64,000 bases of DNA, from assembly GCF_009870125.1 (NCBI RefSeq), contig NC_046680.1, positions 5,146,001-5,210,000 of the forward strand. The letters are read 5' to 3'. Under the pieces are notes generated by a model. That model ran no database searches. It was not told where the DNA came from and saw nothing but the letters and a program-made list of their open reading frames with translations. Source of the stretch: Drosophila pseudoobscura. Its lineage: Eukaryota; Arthropoda; Insecta; Diptera; Drosophilidae. Positions 29,760-43,081 of this stretch are shown here, piece after piece (position 1 is the first letter of the stretch; each line of letters opens with the position of its first letter). The translations under genes and the position numbers were made by a program.

Positions 29760-31556
29760 ACAAAAGACTGTGGCATCATGCTAGCCGGCCATTTCTCGAC
29801 GCCGCTGTGTGGATGGTGTGGATGTTGTGGATGTCATCTTCACAGCTGTTTGGAAGGGGCCATTGTTATGGGAAATTTTTGGGACATTTTCTGTTACCCC
29901 TCGCCAAAACTCCCCCTATAAAGTGACAATTCCAACAGCTGTGGTATTTTTGATGACGCTGGTCATACTGCTTTCTTTTAACGTAATAATCGTATCATTC
30001 GAATGGATTCGAATAGATAAGATATAATGAACGAAAAAGAAAAATGATTGATTAGAACGCTAGAAAATATTTTTTAGTATTAGTATTAAAATAAATAATA
30101 ATAATATATATGTAAATAAATAATAATAATAATAATTAGTTATAGTTATTATACATAGTTTATTATCCTATATATTATATTATTATTATTTGTATCATTA
30201 TATATACATATATCCATCAATATCAGTATATTACATCCATCCACATATGTATTTTTTTGTATTTATTTCCCGCTATTGGCTTTTTGGGAGACGATCTTTC
30301 GGAAACGTTCTCATCCATAAAAAATAATTACCACTGATAACACTTGAAAGGTTCAATTTATATTATATTTATTTTATGATTTCGTAAGTCGGTTTTTCGG
30401 TGGATATTCCACTATCGTTGTGTGGATAATGATAAACTGCTGGAGTTGATTCGTAAACCTACCATAGAAGTCACTTTCGATAGTTTTGTAGCAACCGGAG
30501 TGTAGTTTCGTGACACCAAGCTTTTAGTTTCATAGCAGTCACCTTTAAAAGTTCCCGTCCGTCCATTTTTAAGAGTTTCATAGCAGCTAGCCTATAAGAA
30601 TTTCAAAGCATGCAGATATTGATAGTTTCGTTGCAGGCAGCTTATAATTTCATTACACCCACCTTCAATAGTTTCTCATTAGGCATCTTTTAAAATCGGG
30701 GCGTCTGTTGTATTAATTAATATTTATTTAATTCTTATCCATACGGTTTATCCAGGTGGATAGAGACGATAAGTACTTTAATCTCAATGTAAGAATGAGT
30801 ATGTTTACAGAAATCGAAATATTTCCATTAAAACAAAACAAAACACAATTAAACACAACCAAAAAGGTACGATTTTCTTACAGATTTAAATAGATATTAT
30901 CGTAGGGACACCTTATTTGTATTAGTTCTTAGTATTATCATATAGGATAGTAAATGGTACAGGCTAAATGCTTGGGATTCACACTTGGGCTTAGTATTTC
31001 GGGTTCCAACAAAAGTCAATCAGAGTTGGGGGAAGACACAAAAGTGCTTAAACGTAGACTTAAACATAATAAAATCATAAGCTGGGTCAAAATCAATTAA
31101 ATGAGTAATAAAAATAGCATTGCTTCGCCTATGTACAGGAAATTCAAAACGAGGTGGTTCTTAGTTCAACAATTTAAGTCAGATTTGCTGTCTGCTGTCT
31201 ACCGGTCTCCTCCTGGTGGTTTGTCTTGCGAGTATTTTAAGTAGCAGATCGAGTCTTTTCAGTTCTAGATCTAGATCTCTTGAGGATAGCTAGCTATATG
31301 TGAGTATATGGTGTTCATGTATATAATAAATGCGGTCCAGTGCTGAGAACCATGTCAAGTCTATTTTGTGTCATGACTGTGGACGTAACTTGTTCAGTAC
31401 ATAGCCGGAGGACACTCTGTCCTCGTATCCGACTCTGAGATTACATTACATTAGTTGAGTATTACAGGAAAGCATCGAAATATATATATATATATATAGA
31501 TATTAGGCAACGAGATTCATCGTTAGTCACATTGACACACACCCTTAAATTCGCTT
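29760..31556. other. Dscam1-cos intergenic region and cos 3' UTR
   Basis: AT-rich. It holds ATT/AAT repeats near 30090-30200, a degenerate tandem repeat at 30470-30690 and a TA tract at 31481-31499. The cos 3' UTR must start at 31556; candidate minus-strand poly(A) signals (TTTATT on plus) lie at 30247, 30367 and 30722. Confidence 0.5.
30470..30690. repeat. Degenerate tandem repeat
   Basis: About eight imperfect copies of a unit like TAGTTTCATAGCAGNCACCTT follow one another at roughly 25-30 nt spacing. Copies drift strongly, so the array is old. Confidence 0.6.
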
Positions 31557-34500
31557 CTAGTTCCGTCTGCTGGCATCCTGGATGATGATCTTGTTCTTCT
31601 GCCGCGTCACCTTCGTGACAGTTGGCGCTGGCATCAGGCGCTTCAGCTGATCCTGCCGTATGTTGGGCAGGCCTCTTTCCTTGCTCTTGCCACCCGTGGT
31701 CGTGGTGGTTGTTGTGGTCGTCGTCGTTGCCGTCGCGGTGGTAGTTGACTCAATCAGTGCCGTCGATTCGTCCACCGTTGAACTGCAAGAGCCGGCCGCC
31801 GCCGCTGACGCTGCCGAGGAAGCGTACCGTGTGAGCACCTGGAACTTGGCAAAGATATTCCGCCCAGCCCCTCTTTGCTCCTTGTCCTTGTACTTCTCCA
31901 AAGCGGCCCCGCTGGGCGTGGACTTGGGTGGCTTGACCAGAGCCTTGTGGTTGGTCGTGGTGGTGGTGGTGGCGGCCGCCTTGTAGAAGTCCAGCTCATA
32001 GTCGAAGTCGCCGCTGCTCGTCTGATGGCCGGGGGCCAGGGCACGCTCACCATAGCTGGCTGAACTGGCCGAGGTCTCCTCGGCCAGGTGGCGCAGCATC
32101 AGAGTGAGCTTCATCTCGTGCTGCCGCTGGAGCAGGACCGCGTTGCGCTCGCCCTCGAGCCGGGCCTGGCGGACTGCATTGGAGAGGACGCGCTCCTTCC
32201 ACTCCCAGGCGTCCCGTTCACGCTCCAGCTGCACCAGCTGCAGCTCCAGCTTTCGGGAGGAGTCGCGCAGGTCGATGACTTTGTTGAAGTACTTGTACAG
32301 CAGCGTGCGCATCTCCTCCGGTGAGAGCTTGTTGAGGCGCGCCATCAGCATCTGCTCGCCTTTCTCCCGCTGCAGCCGGTCACTGGTGTCGATCGACTTG
32401 TGGCCGCAGATGAGCTCGTTCTTGAACTCGATTGCAGCATCGATGGCCTCAATGGCCTCGTCGCACTCGAGCAGCTTGCGCTCCTCGCGCTGAGTCAGCA
32501 TCTTGTCCCGTTTCAGCTTCCGGTCCAAGTGACAGCGCTCGTCCAGCAGCAAATCTCTGGTGCCCCTCAGATTGCGGATCTCGTGGCGTAGGCTCTCCTG
32601 CTGGGCCGGTGCCGGGCCCTCTCCGCCCGCACACTCCTCCAGGTTGTCCGACTTCTCGCGGAGAATGTGATTCAGGTGAGTGATCCGGGCCTGGACTGCC
32701 TTCAGCTGTCTGCCCTGCTGCTCCGGAGAGTCTAGCTTCACCAGTTCCTTGCCGCCGCTGGCGCCGTCGCGTGACTCCTTCAGTTTGGCGAGCTCCGTCT
32801 CGAGCTGATCGCGCAGCTTGCTCTCCTTTCGGATCTTCTTTTCCAGCTCTTCCTGCTGCTTGCGCGACTCGGCCATGGACTGCTGCAGCTTCTTCAGCTT
32901 TTGGCCACTCTCGCCGGCAATGTGCTTCATGGAGCTGAGGTCTTCCAGCCGATGCTCGATGTGGGCTATGATCGCTGACCAGCGCTCGGTCTCCCCCTTT
33001 TCCCTGCCCTGGATGAGGGCCTTGGCCAGATGCTTCTTGGCCTTATCGCACTCGGCCTCCAGCTTGGCCTTCTTCTTCTGAAACCGCTGCTTGGCATGGC
33101 TGCGCGTGTCGCTGTTCTTCACCAGTTCACTGATGATGTTCTGCTTCACCTGCATCGTCTGCTCGATCTCCTTCAGCTGCCGCTGCCGTCCCTCGATCTC
33201 AGCGTGCAGCTTTCGCAGTTTCTTCTGCAGCTGCTCGATGGGCGCATTGGCGGCAGCGGCGGCAATGGCCGCCTGCCGCAGCCCTTCGCCTGCGGAGCTC
33301 TCCAGGGGATCGATACTCGATTCAGGGTCCAAAACTGGAGGCGGCGGCTGAGCCGTTGGCTGCTGCAAGGCCACGCGATTGAGCAGAGCTAGCTCCGCAG
33401 TGCTGAGACTGGCTCCTGGCTGAATGCTACGCCGCCGACCTATTGGAGGATTGGATTGGGGATTAGACACCGATTAAGGGGAATCAATCCACTTTGTCGA
33501 AGGACTTGCCTGCAATGCTGGTTTTTCGTTCCTCAATCTTCTCCTTATCTTTCTCGGGCGGAGCATCCAGCTTGCTTTCTTTATCCCGCTCCTGGCTCTG
33601 CATGACTGCCTTGGGATGCTTTGTGAGGAACTCGGCATGCTTGCTCTGAATGAGGGCATCGGTCTTGGCGCGGAACTCCTCCATTAGGCTCTCCAGCTTG
33701 TCGGCCAGATCGGGACGCTGCGACTCATTGTCCGTGTCATTGTCGGAGTTCGGGGGCTCGCTGACCGACTCCTCGGGCTCCTCAGCTTCCTGAATGGGCA
33801 CCAGCTGCTTTTGAGAGCGCATGGCCTCGGTCGAGCTGAGGCACTCCTCGCACTCCTGCTTGAGAAAGAGCCACTCCTCGATCTGCTCCTTCTCCAGTTC
33901 ACTGATCAGGTTGGAGGCCATCAATCTGGAACAAACGATGGCAAAGAAACTTTAGAAAGCCGCTCTTCCAAAGACTGGCAGCAATCTCACTTGGCAAACA
34001 GTCCCTCTGCGTTGGACACAAGCTTGAACCACTGACTCGCCGCGAATTGGAGCCCGAAGTTATCTCCGGCTGCTACCTGGGCCAAGGGTCCAGCACCGGG
34101 ATTGGAAGAGCCGTTGGGCATTGTTTCTGGAGAGATCGGCGTATTGTCGTCGGAGTATGTGTTCATAATGACATAGTTCCGTACGCACTGGACCTTGAAG
34201 GCGAACTGCAGGTTGCCCAGGGTCTCCGCCACGTGCTGTTCCTGCGGCGAGACGCACAAAATCACCAGGGTCTGGGCCCGGCCCCCGAACGAGTCCTTGA
34301 GCAGGGTCGTGAGGGTGGTCTGGCCATATGGAATGTTGCCGTTCACTCCGTACATGATGCTGGGATCGGTGAGTGTGTTGACCACCAGCTCCAACATCTG
34401 GAGACCGGCATCACGCGGATTGCCGGGCGGCGGCTCGCCCCAGCGCTCGGTGGCGCACAGATCCGAGAAGCTGGCGGTGGACAAGCGGTGCTGGATGAGT

Positions 34501-35424
34501 CCCTCCTTGGACACCCACTGCTGCTCAAGCGTGAGCGTGAATAGGCTGTGGGCCGACTTCGGCTGCCTGGTGGCCAGGCCAATCTGCAGCCAGCGGAACA
34601 CTTCCTCCACACTCTGGCAATGGACGTTCCCCATGTCCAGCAGGTCACAGACCTCGCCCTCACAGATCTCGACGAAGCCAACATTGACGGCGTAGGTGCG
34701 CTCTGTGGACAGGATAGAGTGACAGTCGTCGATGGATCGCAGACAGTTTCATGGGTAGCTCACCTGAGTGTCCGGCGATGTGGGCGAAGATGTCGCGGAC
34801 ACAGCGCTGCACCACGCCCTGGTCCGCTTCCCCATAAACGCACTCAAAGCCAGGCCCGTACAGCGTGTAGGTCTTGCCCTGGCCCCGCTGTCCGTAAGTC
34901 ACCACCGAGGCATCGAATCCCTCCAGAAACAGACTGATCAGCGGAAACACCGTCTGATAGTATAGCTGACTCTGGGTGGTACCGCTGCCCAGAGCGTGTG
35001 TGACGGGCACTGTGTGTGCGCCCACTTGTATGAGGCCTGCCGCGATGCTGTCTTGGGCCCTACCGCCAGGCAGCGCGCTGGGAAGCCCCAGAGCGGATGC
35101 TGATATCGGGATGGCTTGCACACAGCATCCCGATCCCAAGGGCACAATGGTTCCATTCTCATTGCCATTGCTGTCTGTCGGCAGCGTCTCCTTCTTCAGC
35201 TGTCTGCCCCCCTCGCTGTTCCCGTTGGCATCTGTCGACTCCTCCGGCCTTTGTCTGTTGGAGGCGTCATTTTTGTTATCCTCCGAATCGGAAAACGACT
35301 CCGCTATCGCCTCCGCATTACCAAATGCAGACGCGTCAGCCTCTGCCCCCGCGACAGGCTTGCGGTTTTCGCTAGGCTCGGTGTAAGGACAGATGCGCAC
35401 GGCCACCTGAATAGGTATCTCCAT
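31557..35424 (-). CDS. cos: cos (costal-2), kinesin-like Hedgehog scaffold
   Basis: Costal-2 is a kinesin-family cytoplasmic scaffold. It holds Fused, Sufu and Ci in the Hedgehog signalling complex, binds Smoothened, and restrains Ci when Hedgehog is absent. Four coding exons join in frame: 34764-35424, 33991-34702, 33510-33925 and 31557-33439, giving 1223 aa (about 1200 in D. melanogaster). The start MEIPIQVAVR and the end NKIIIQDASRRN match the family. The motor-like domain occupies the first ~450 residues, with a divergent P-loop GQRGQGKT (178-185). A long Gln/Glu/Lys/Arg-rich coiled coil follows at about 650-1000, then a Thr-rich tail with a run of 11 Thr. Introns are 61, 65 and 70 nt; the third has a GC donor (GCAG/GCAAGT), needed because the open frame otherwise runs into a stop. 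Confidence 0.97.
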
Positions 35425-35617
35425 AGTAGTGTTGCACTTTCACCAATCCAGTTGACTTTCACAGGGTTTTCTCCATTTTCGGGTGCATTTGAACGCGTTC
35501 TTTCAAAATATTTGCAGAAAAACAACGCAGCGCCTGAATCGATACAAACGCGGGTAGGGTTGCAAAGTCACAGACTATCAGAAATAAGCCCCGTCTACTT
35601 AAACCGACCTTAGGTAA
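35425..35617. promoter_or_regulatory. Divergent promoter region, cos and small ORF
   Basis: 193 bp separate the cos ATG from the ATG of the small plus-strand ORF. No TATA box is obvious. It should hold the cos 5' UTR and start site, and perhaps a shared bidirectional promoter. Confidence 0.45.
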
Positions 35618-35812
35618 ATGGCGGAAAATATTACTGGTTGTAAATGCCTCTTGAAGATATTCTTAAAGAAAAACCCACGATATCCTTCACCTGAACTGCG
35701 TTTAAATTATTCAATTTTCATTATTTTCGGTGGAATATTAAATGTCGCCTTGGTTTACAATGGGTTAATCGTTCTCCGTCAAGGATTGGAGAATCATATT
35801 CTTCGATTTTGA
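35618..35812 (+). CDS. Small ORF, possible one-pass membrane protein
   Basis: 64 codons, MAENITGCKCLLKIF onward. A basic N-terminal part (KKNPRYPSPELRLNY) is followed by a hydrophobic segment of about 20 residues (FIIFGGILNVALVYNGLIVL) and a short tail. The ATG context (GGTAAATGG) is fair. I do not recognise the protein. Position next to cos, with no intron and a plausible membrane span, favours a real short gene, but 64 codons can occur by chance. Confidence 0.4.
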   Translation: MAENITGCKCLLKIFLKKNPRYPSPELRLNYSIFIIFGGILNVALVYNGLIVLRQGLENHILRF

Positions 35813-36110
35813 TATTCCGTGAAATATTACTAGCTAGCTAGGACTTCCGTACCTGAATACATAATTTTATACGACATATAAAGACATTTTTTACAAGATA
35901 TGCTAAATTTAATTGCGCCTTTTATTTAATTTGTCTAAAAAAAGGTTTTATCGAATAAGATCAAACAAATAAAACGTATGTTAGTAGTCGTTCCTATCCT
36001 CAATTTGTATATTCCTTTGAGTAATGCTGGCTAACTGAGACTTCCAGCTCTGCCCACATAGTTGTATGCCATTGAGGAATGCATTTTCTACAAGATTGGC
36101 TGGTTTATAG
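35806..36110 (+). repeat. Dispersed repeat, two diverged copies
   Basis: Copies at about 35806-35900 and 35990-36110 share the order GATATTCC, AATATTACTAGCTAGCTAG, CTGCCCACAT and TTTCTACAAGAT, then a T-rich end with CTAAAAAAAGG. Inverted relatives occur at 37570-37690 and 39413-39545. Confidence 0.5.
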
Positions 36111-37437
36111 CCCTTGCTTTTCTTTTATTTTGACTAAAAAAAGGTTTAAGGTTTTTACGTCAGACAAAATTTATTCACACGTTTTTTTATGCGTTTGCGA
36201 CGGGCAATGCAAGCCTTGCTTGAGCTTATTTTGATATATTTTCATATGCTAACCCGTTCTCAAATTGCCAACATGCACTCCCAGGACCACATGCTGGTGC
36301 TTTGCTTTTCTATCCATTCAGGTCTTCTGATGCTCAGTCCGTTAAATTCTTAAACTAAATTTAAAAATTCTCTAATCAATAAATATGTAATCGCTCTAAG
36401 TACAAGTCATTATTTTAATGAAGAGATTTTTGGAAGTTGCCTGAGCCATTCTGGCACCACATTTTGGAGCAAAGATTTTCACCGCTGTGAGATTTCAGTT
36501 GATTAGCATTTATTTAACATAATATTACCTAAATTCTAATTGTAAGGGATTTAAACTACCAATTTTTGACTGCAACGACAGTGAACAAACGACATATTCA
36601 ATAGAACAACAATATAATGAACATAATCAACGAGTAGATTTGAAACTTCTACCTACTTGTTTGATTGAACCTGAGGCACAAGAACCTGGACAAAAATGTA
36701 CAGAAACTTGGTGATATCATACTGAATCAAGACTGTTTTCAAATCTACATATACACTACGCTCTTGTTTGGACATACACACATTGCTAATTTCATAATTT
36801 CCTTTTTTTCTTATACAAAAATGAATTTTCGTTAGGGTTTCCGGAGGATTCTGATTGTAAATGATTTTAGTGCGATTTAAACTATTTTATTAAATTTTAA
36901 TGGTTGACTTGAGCAACTTTTGAACTGAAAATTGGCGCCCAGGCATTATCCGGTGGATACAGGACCAAACGTATCCGCTTAATACAGGATACTTTAGCTG
37001 ATGTGGAACTCCTCTCGATATGATTCTAAAACGTTATCTTTAATGGTTAACTTTTTAGTAGAAGAGGCTTTAAGGATTTTGCAAGCAACCGCAAATAGTA
37101 TCTGTAAAGGACCAATCACAAATCGACCATTGATAATTTAAAATTAACGGTATGTAAGTCCCGAATCCGTCACGCCTATCGAACAAATATATTATCAATA
37201 AAATAATGTACATCGATATATCATCAATCTATTCACATCTTGAGATGATGGTAAATTTTGTGAACCAGAAAACGAAATGATTTGATCCAAGGAATTTAAC
37301 AGTGACGATGGCGAATATAGCGATTAGTGTAAACGATGATCACTTTTATATTATATAGACTATATGTAAAGATATTTTAATTTTTTGTATATTTTATATT
37401 ATTAGGAGACAAATAAAAGGTTACAAAATTGCTTTCA

Positions 37438-37690
37438 TCGGTATTTTTACGGTATATTATGAAAATGGACGATGTATTTACGGTATATCGGTAAATAATG
37501 GTATATTTTGTCAATTTCATTAATCTATTAAATTTAATCTTCAAATGTGTATTGAAATCTAATACAAGCAAGTAATTAGAATAAGCCAGTTAAGTAGAAA
37601 TCATATACAAAAATGTGGGCATGGCTAAATGTTCTATCTAGCTAACAATATTTAACGGAACATCAAAATTGAGCAATATGGTTTCCAATC
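37438..37690 (-). repeat. Dispersed repeat, inverted copy
   Basis: A block of CGGTATATT motifs (37438-37515) lies beside AATAAGCCAGTTAAGTAGAAA, ATGTGGGCATGGCTAA and TCTAGCTAACAATATT. Both parts recur at 39413-39630 in the other order. Confidence 0.5.
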
Positions 37691-38227
37691 CTTGAAATCC
37701 TTCCTTTACCTGAAGTAGTTAAATAGAGGGGGCTTAGGTGGACTAAGTTCGGGCTTTCACCACTAACCATACAGTATATAGATGTGCCAGTTCATACAAC
37801 GAAATTGTCACACACCGACTTGCGCTATCCGTACCCCAGAGTGACGTCATCATGAGAGATAGAGCGCAGAGAGAACATCTTTGCATGTGTTAGTACACAC
37901 GCAATATGTTTCGACAAAAATATGTGATTGTATGTTTTTTCAGATTTTTTGAACTCTCTCAGGTCTGGTTCTGTTTTGCCACCAGCATGTTTTAGTGTAT
38001 GGGTGCACATGCATTCTCACGTACTTTGCGTGTGTGTGTTTAGAATTGCTGGCCGCTAGAACTGAAATTTGAGTTTGGTTCTTGTTTCGGGTCTTTCGAT
38101 GGACTGACCTACCGCCACAAAATAAATGAAGAATGGGCAGGGGGTGGGGGTATGGTACACTAGGGCGCGGGAAACAAAATAAAAGCTGTTATTTGTTTGA
38201 TTTATACCACAAAATATAAAATATTAC

Positions 38228-38341
38228 AATAATATAATTACACATTTATTTCCTTATTTTAAACAGGTTGATTATTTATTCTCGACTATATATAATAATA
38301 TAATTGCACATTTATTTCCTTATCTTAAGCAGGTTGATTAT
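38228..38341. repeat. Direct duplication, about 47 bp
   Basis: ATAATATAATTACACATTTA and its continuation to AGGTTGATTAT (38228-38275) is repeated at 38294-38341 with only three or four changes. Confidence 0.75.
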
Positions 38342-38778
38342 AAATTATACAAATTATGCAAAGTCGTCGGTTCTCGACTTTTTTGTTTATTATAACTAAA
38401 ACAATGATGTAATATACAATATAAGAAAATATATATATATACTTAAATAAATATGCATAAATATATATATTTCTTTCTATAAATAGAGGATATGCCTTAA
38501 GAAAGTCGCCGCTCAAATTGGCTCCCGATTGAAGATCGGTACCCAGGGAACACCACGAGGAGGCCATTATATATTAAATGGGGTCAAAAATTAATCTGAC
38601 CTTTGAGTCGACTTGATATGACTTAATTTCAAGACTTTTAAGTAATTAAGTCACATCCATGTTCCCCGCCTAAAATTAAATCTGTTAGATATATGTACAT
38701 ACATATAAATGAAAATAAAAAATAAGCAAAATATAATAAACTTATACATACATATTTTATAAAATGAAATAAAAAATC

Positions 38779-39335
38779 CTACTGCCGCAAAATTTTGAGC
38801 TTCTTCTCGTATGATTTTGCATTTTGATTCCCTATCATCCTATCTGTTAACCATTTACAATTTTTTCTAATCAAAATCAATACAAACTGATTGAGCAGAT
38901 GATTTCGGTGTACAAAGCACGGATCGGAAAATTTAAACCAGTCTGCATATTTATCTATTTTTGACGTTAAAATTATACATTTTTGGACTATGCTTCTTTT
39001 TAAATTGAATTTGTGAGACTTTGTCTCGAAATGCCGATTAAATATATCAAAATAAATTTTAACTAATGTAAAAAAATCTTCAGAAGGAGCTTTAAGTTTC
39101 AAACTACTGCTGACATAGCCAAAATTTTTATTGAGTATTAAATACTCGGAAGAACATCGGACCTCATCGGACGATTTTAAAAGTTCAGAGCATTTATTGC
39201 AGTCATACTTTTTCAGCAGCTTATGCAATAAATACCCAGCATAATATCTTAATGCATTCTCATTAAATGCGGCTTGGATACTTAAATCTGTTGCTTCTAT
39301 CGAAAGTTCTAACTCTGCATCTTCGTTAGTGTATA
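38779..39335 (-). mobile_element. THAP9/P-superfamily transposase, C-terminal fragment
   Basis: An open minus-strand frame carries ALRYYAGYLLHKLLKKYDCN, then KCSELLKSS and a region ending near KLKILRQ. The Y.AGYL..KL.KKY.C..C pattern is typical of the C-terminal part of P-element/THAP9-type transposases. The N-terminal DNA-binding and catalytic parts are missing, and no ATG opens the frame. A decayed insertion; family assignment is by motif only. Confidence 0.5.
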
Positions 39336-39412
39336 TACTGTATGGTTAGTGCTTTCACCATACGAGACGCTATATTGTTGTTGGAACCAAAGTTGAAGCA
39401 AAAACCATCAAA

Positions 39413-39630
39413 GTCAAGTATTTTAAATAAGCCATTCAAGTAGAAAATAGACTAATTAATTTGATAGAATAATGTGGGCAGGGCTAAGAGATCTAGATAG
39501 CTAGTAATATTCCAAGGAATATCGAAATCGAGGAATATGAATAATAGAACTTGCACTCATCAGTATATTTACGGTATATTTTGAAAATGAGACCGTATAT
39601 TTTGGTATATTTCTGAGGGTTGGACGGTAT
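39413..39630 (-). repeat. Dispersed repeat next to Dhx15 promoter
   Basis: Contains AATAAGCCATTCAAGTAGAAA, ATGTGGGCAGGGCTAA, TAGATAGCTAGTAATATTCC and several GGTATATTT motifs. It matches 37438-37690 and, inverted, 35806-36110. It ends about 60 bp before the Dhx15 ATG, so it may supply promoter sequence. Confidence 0.5.
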
Positions 39631-39688
39631 ACGCGTGGTGGTAAGAAAACGTTTTTCGCATTAAAAATTAAACAAATCCACGTAAAAA

Positions 39689-42809
<3,121 letters not shown>

Positions 42810-42952
42810 GGCTGCTCCCTTCTGTCCGCGCTGCCTTTAGAAGTAAGCAACCTATGGAGGAGATATTGGCTATGGTGTGTGCGTAATGTGCCCGGACAGG
42901 TCGTGAAGTAATTGTTTGAATACTGCTGCGGAAAGAAGTAAACCGTTTGCTT

Positions 42953-42958
42953 TTTATT
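42953..42958 (-). terminator. Gr43a: Poly(A) signal of Gr43a
   Basis: AATAAA on the minus strand, 124 nt beyond the Gr43a stop. It lies inside the 3' UTR of convergent Dhx15. Confidence 0.6.
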
Positions 42959-43041
42959 GTTTGGTTTGATACATTTAAACTTAGCACACTTCGCATTAAC
43001 CAGTTTCAGATATCCACCAACTCCGTTTAGTGAATAGTGTT

Positions 43042-43047
43042 AATAAA
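43042..43047 (+). terminator. Dhx15: Poly(A) signal of Dhx15
   Basis: AATAAA on the plus strand, 232 nt after the Dhx15 stop and 35 nt before the end of the Gr43a coding region on the other strand. Confidence 0.65.
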
Positions 43048-43081
43048 AGAAGCAAATTTTTATATCTACTTATTCCCGTGC

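Larger units (their letters stand above)
35813..39412. other. Repeat-rich intergenic region
   Basis: AT-rich sequence without a recognised host gene. It contains diverged copies of a short dispersed repeat, a tandem duplication (38228-38341) and a transposase fragment (38779-39335). A short minus-strand frame starting at 38567 (MASSWCSLGTDLQSG) looks like an isolated coding exon but is not recognised. Confidence 0.6.

Noticed and set aside
31660..31986. Val-rich plus-strand frame
   Set aside because: Antisense of the Thr-run in the cos C-terminus.
34047..34544. 165-codon plus-strand frame opposite cos
   Set aside because: It is the antisense shadow of cos exon 2, whose own frame encodes conserved kinesin sequence.
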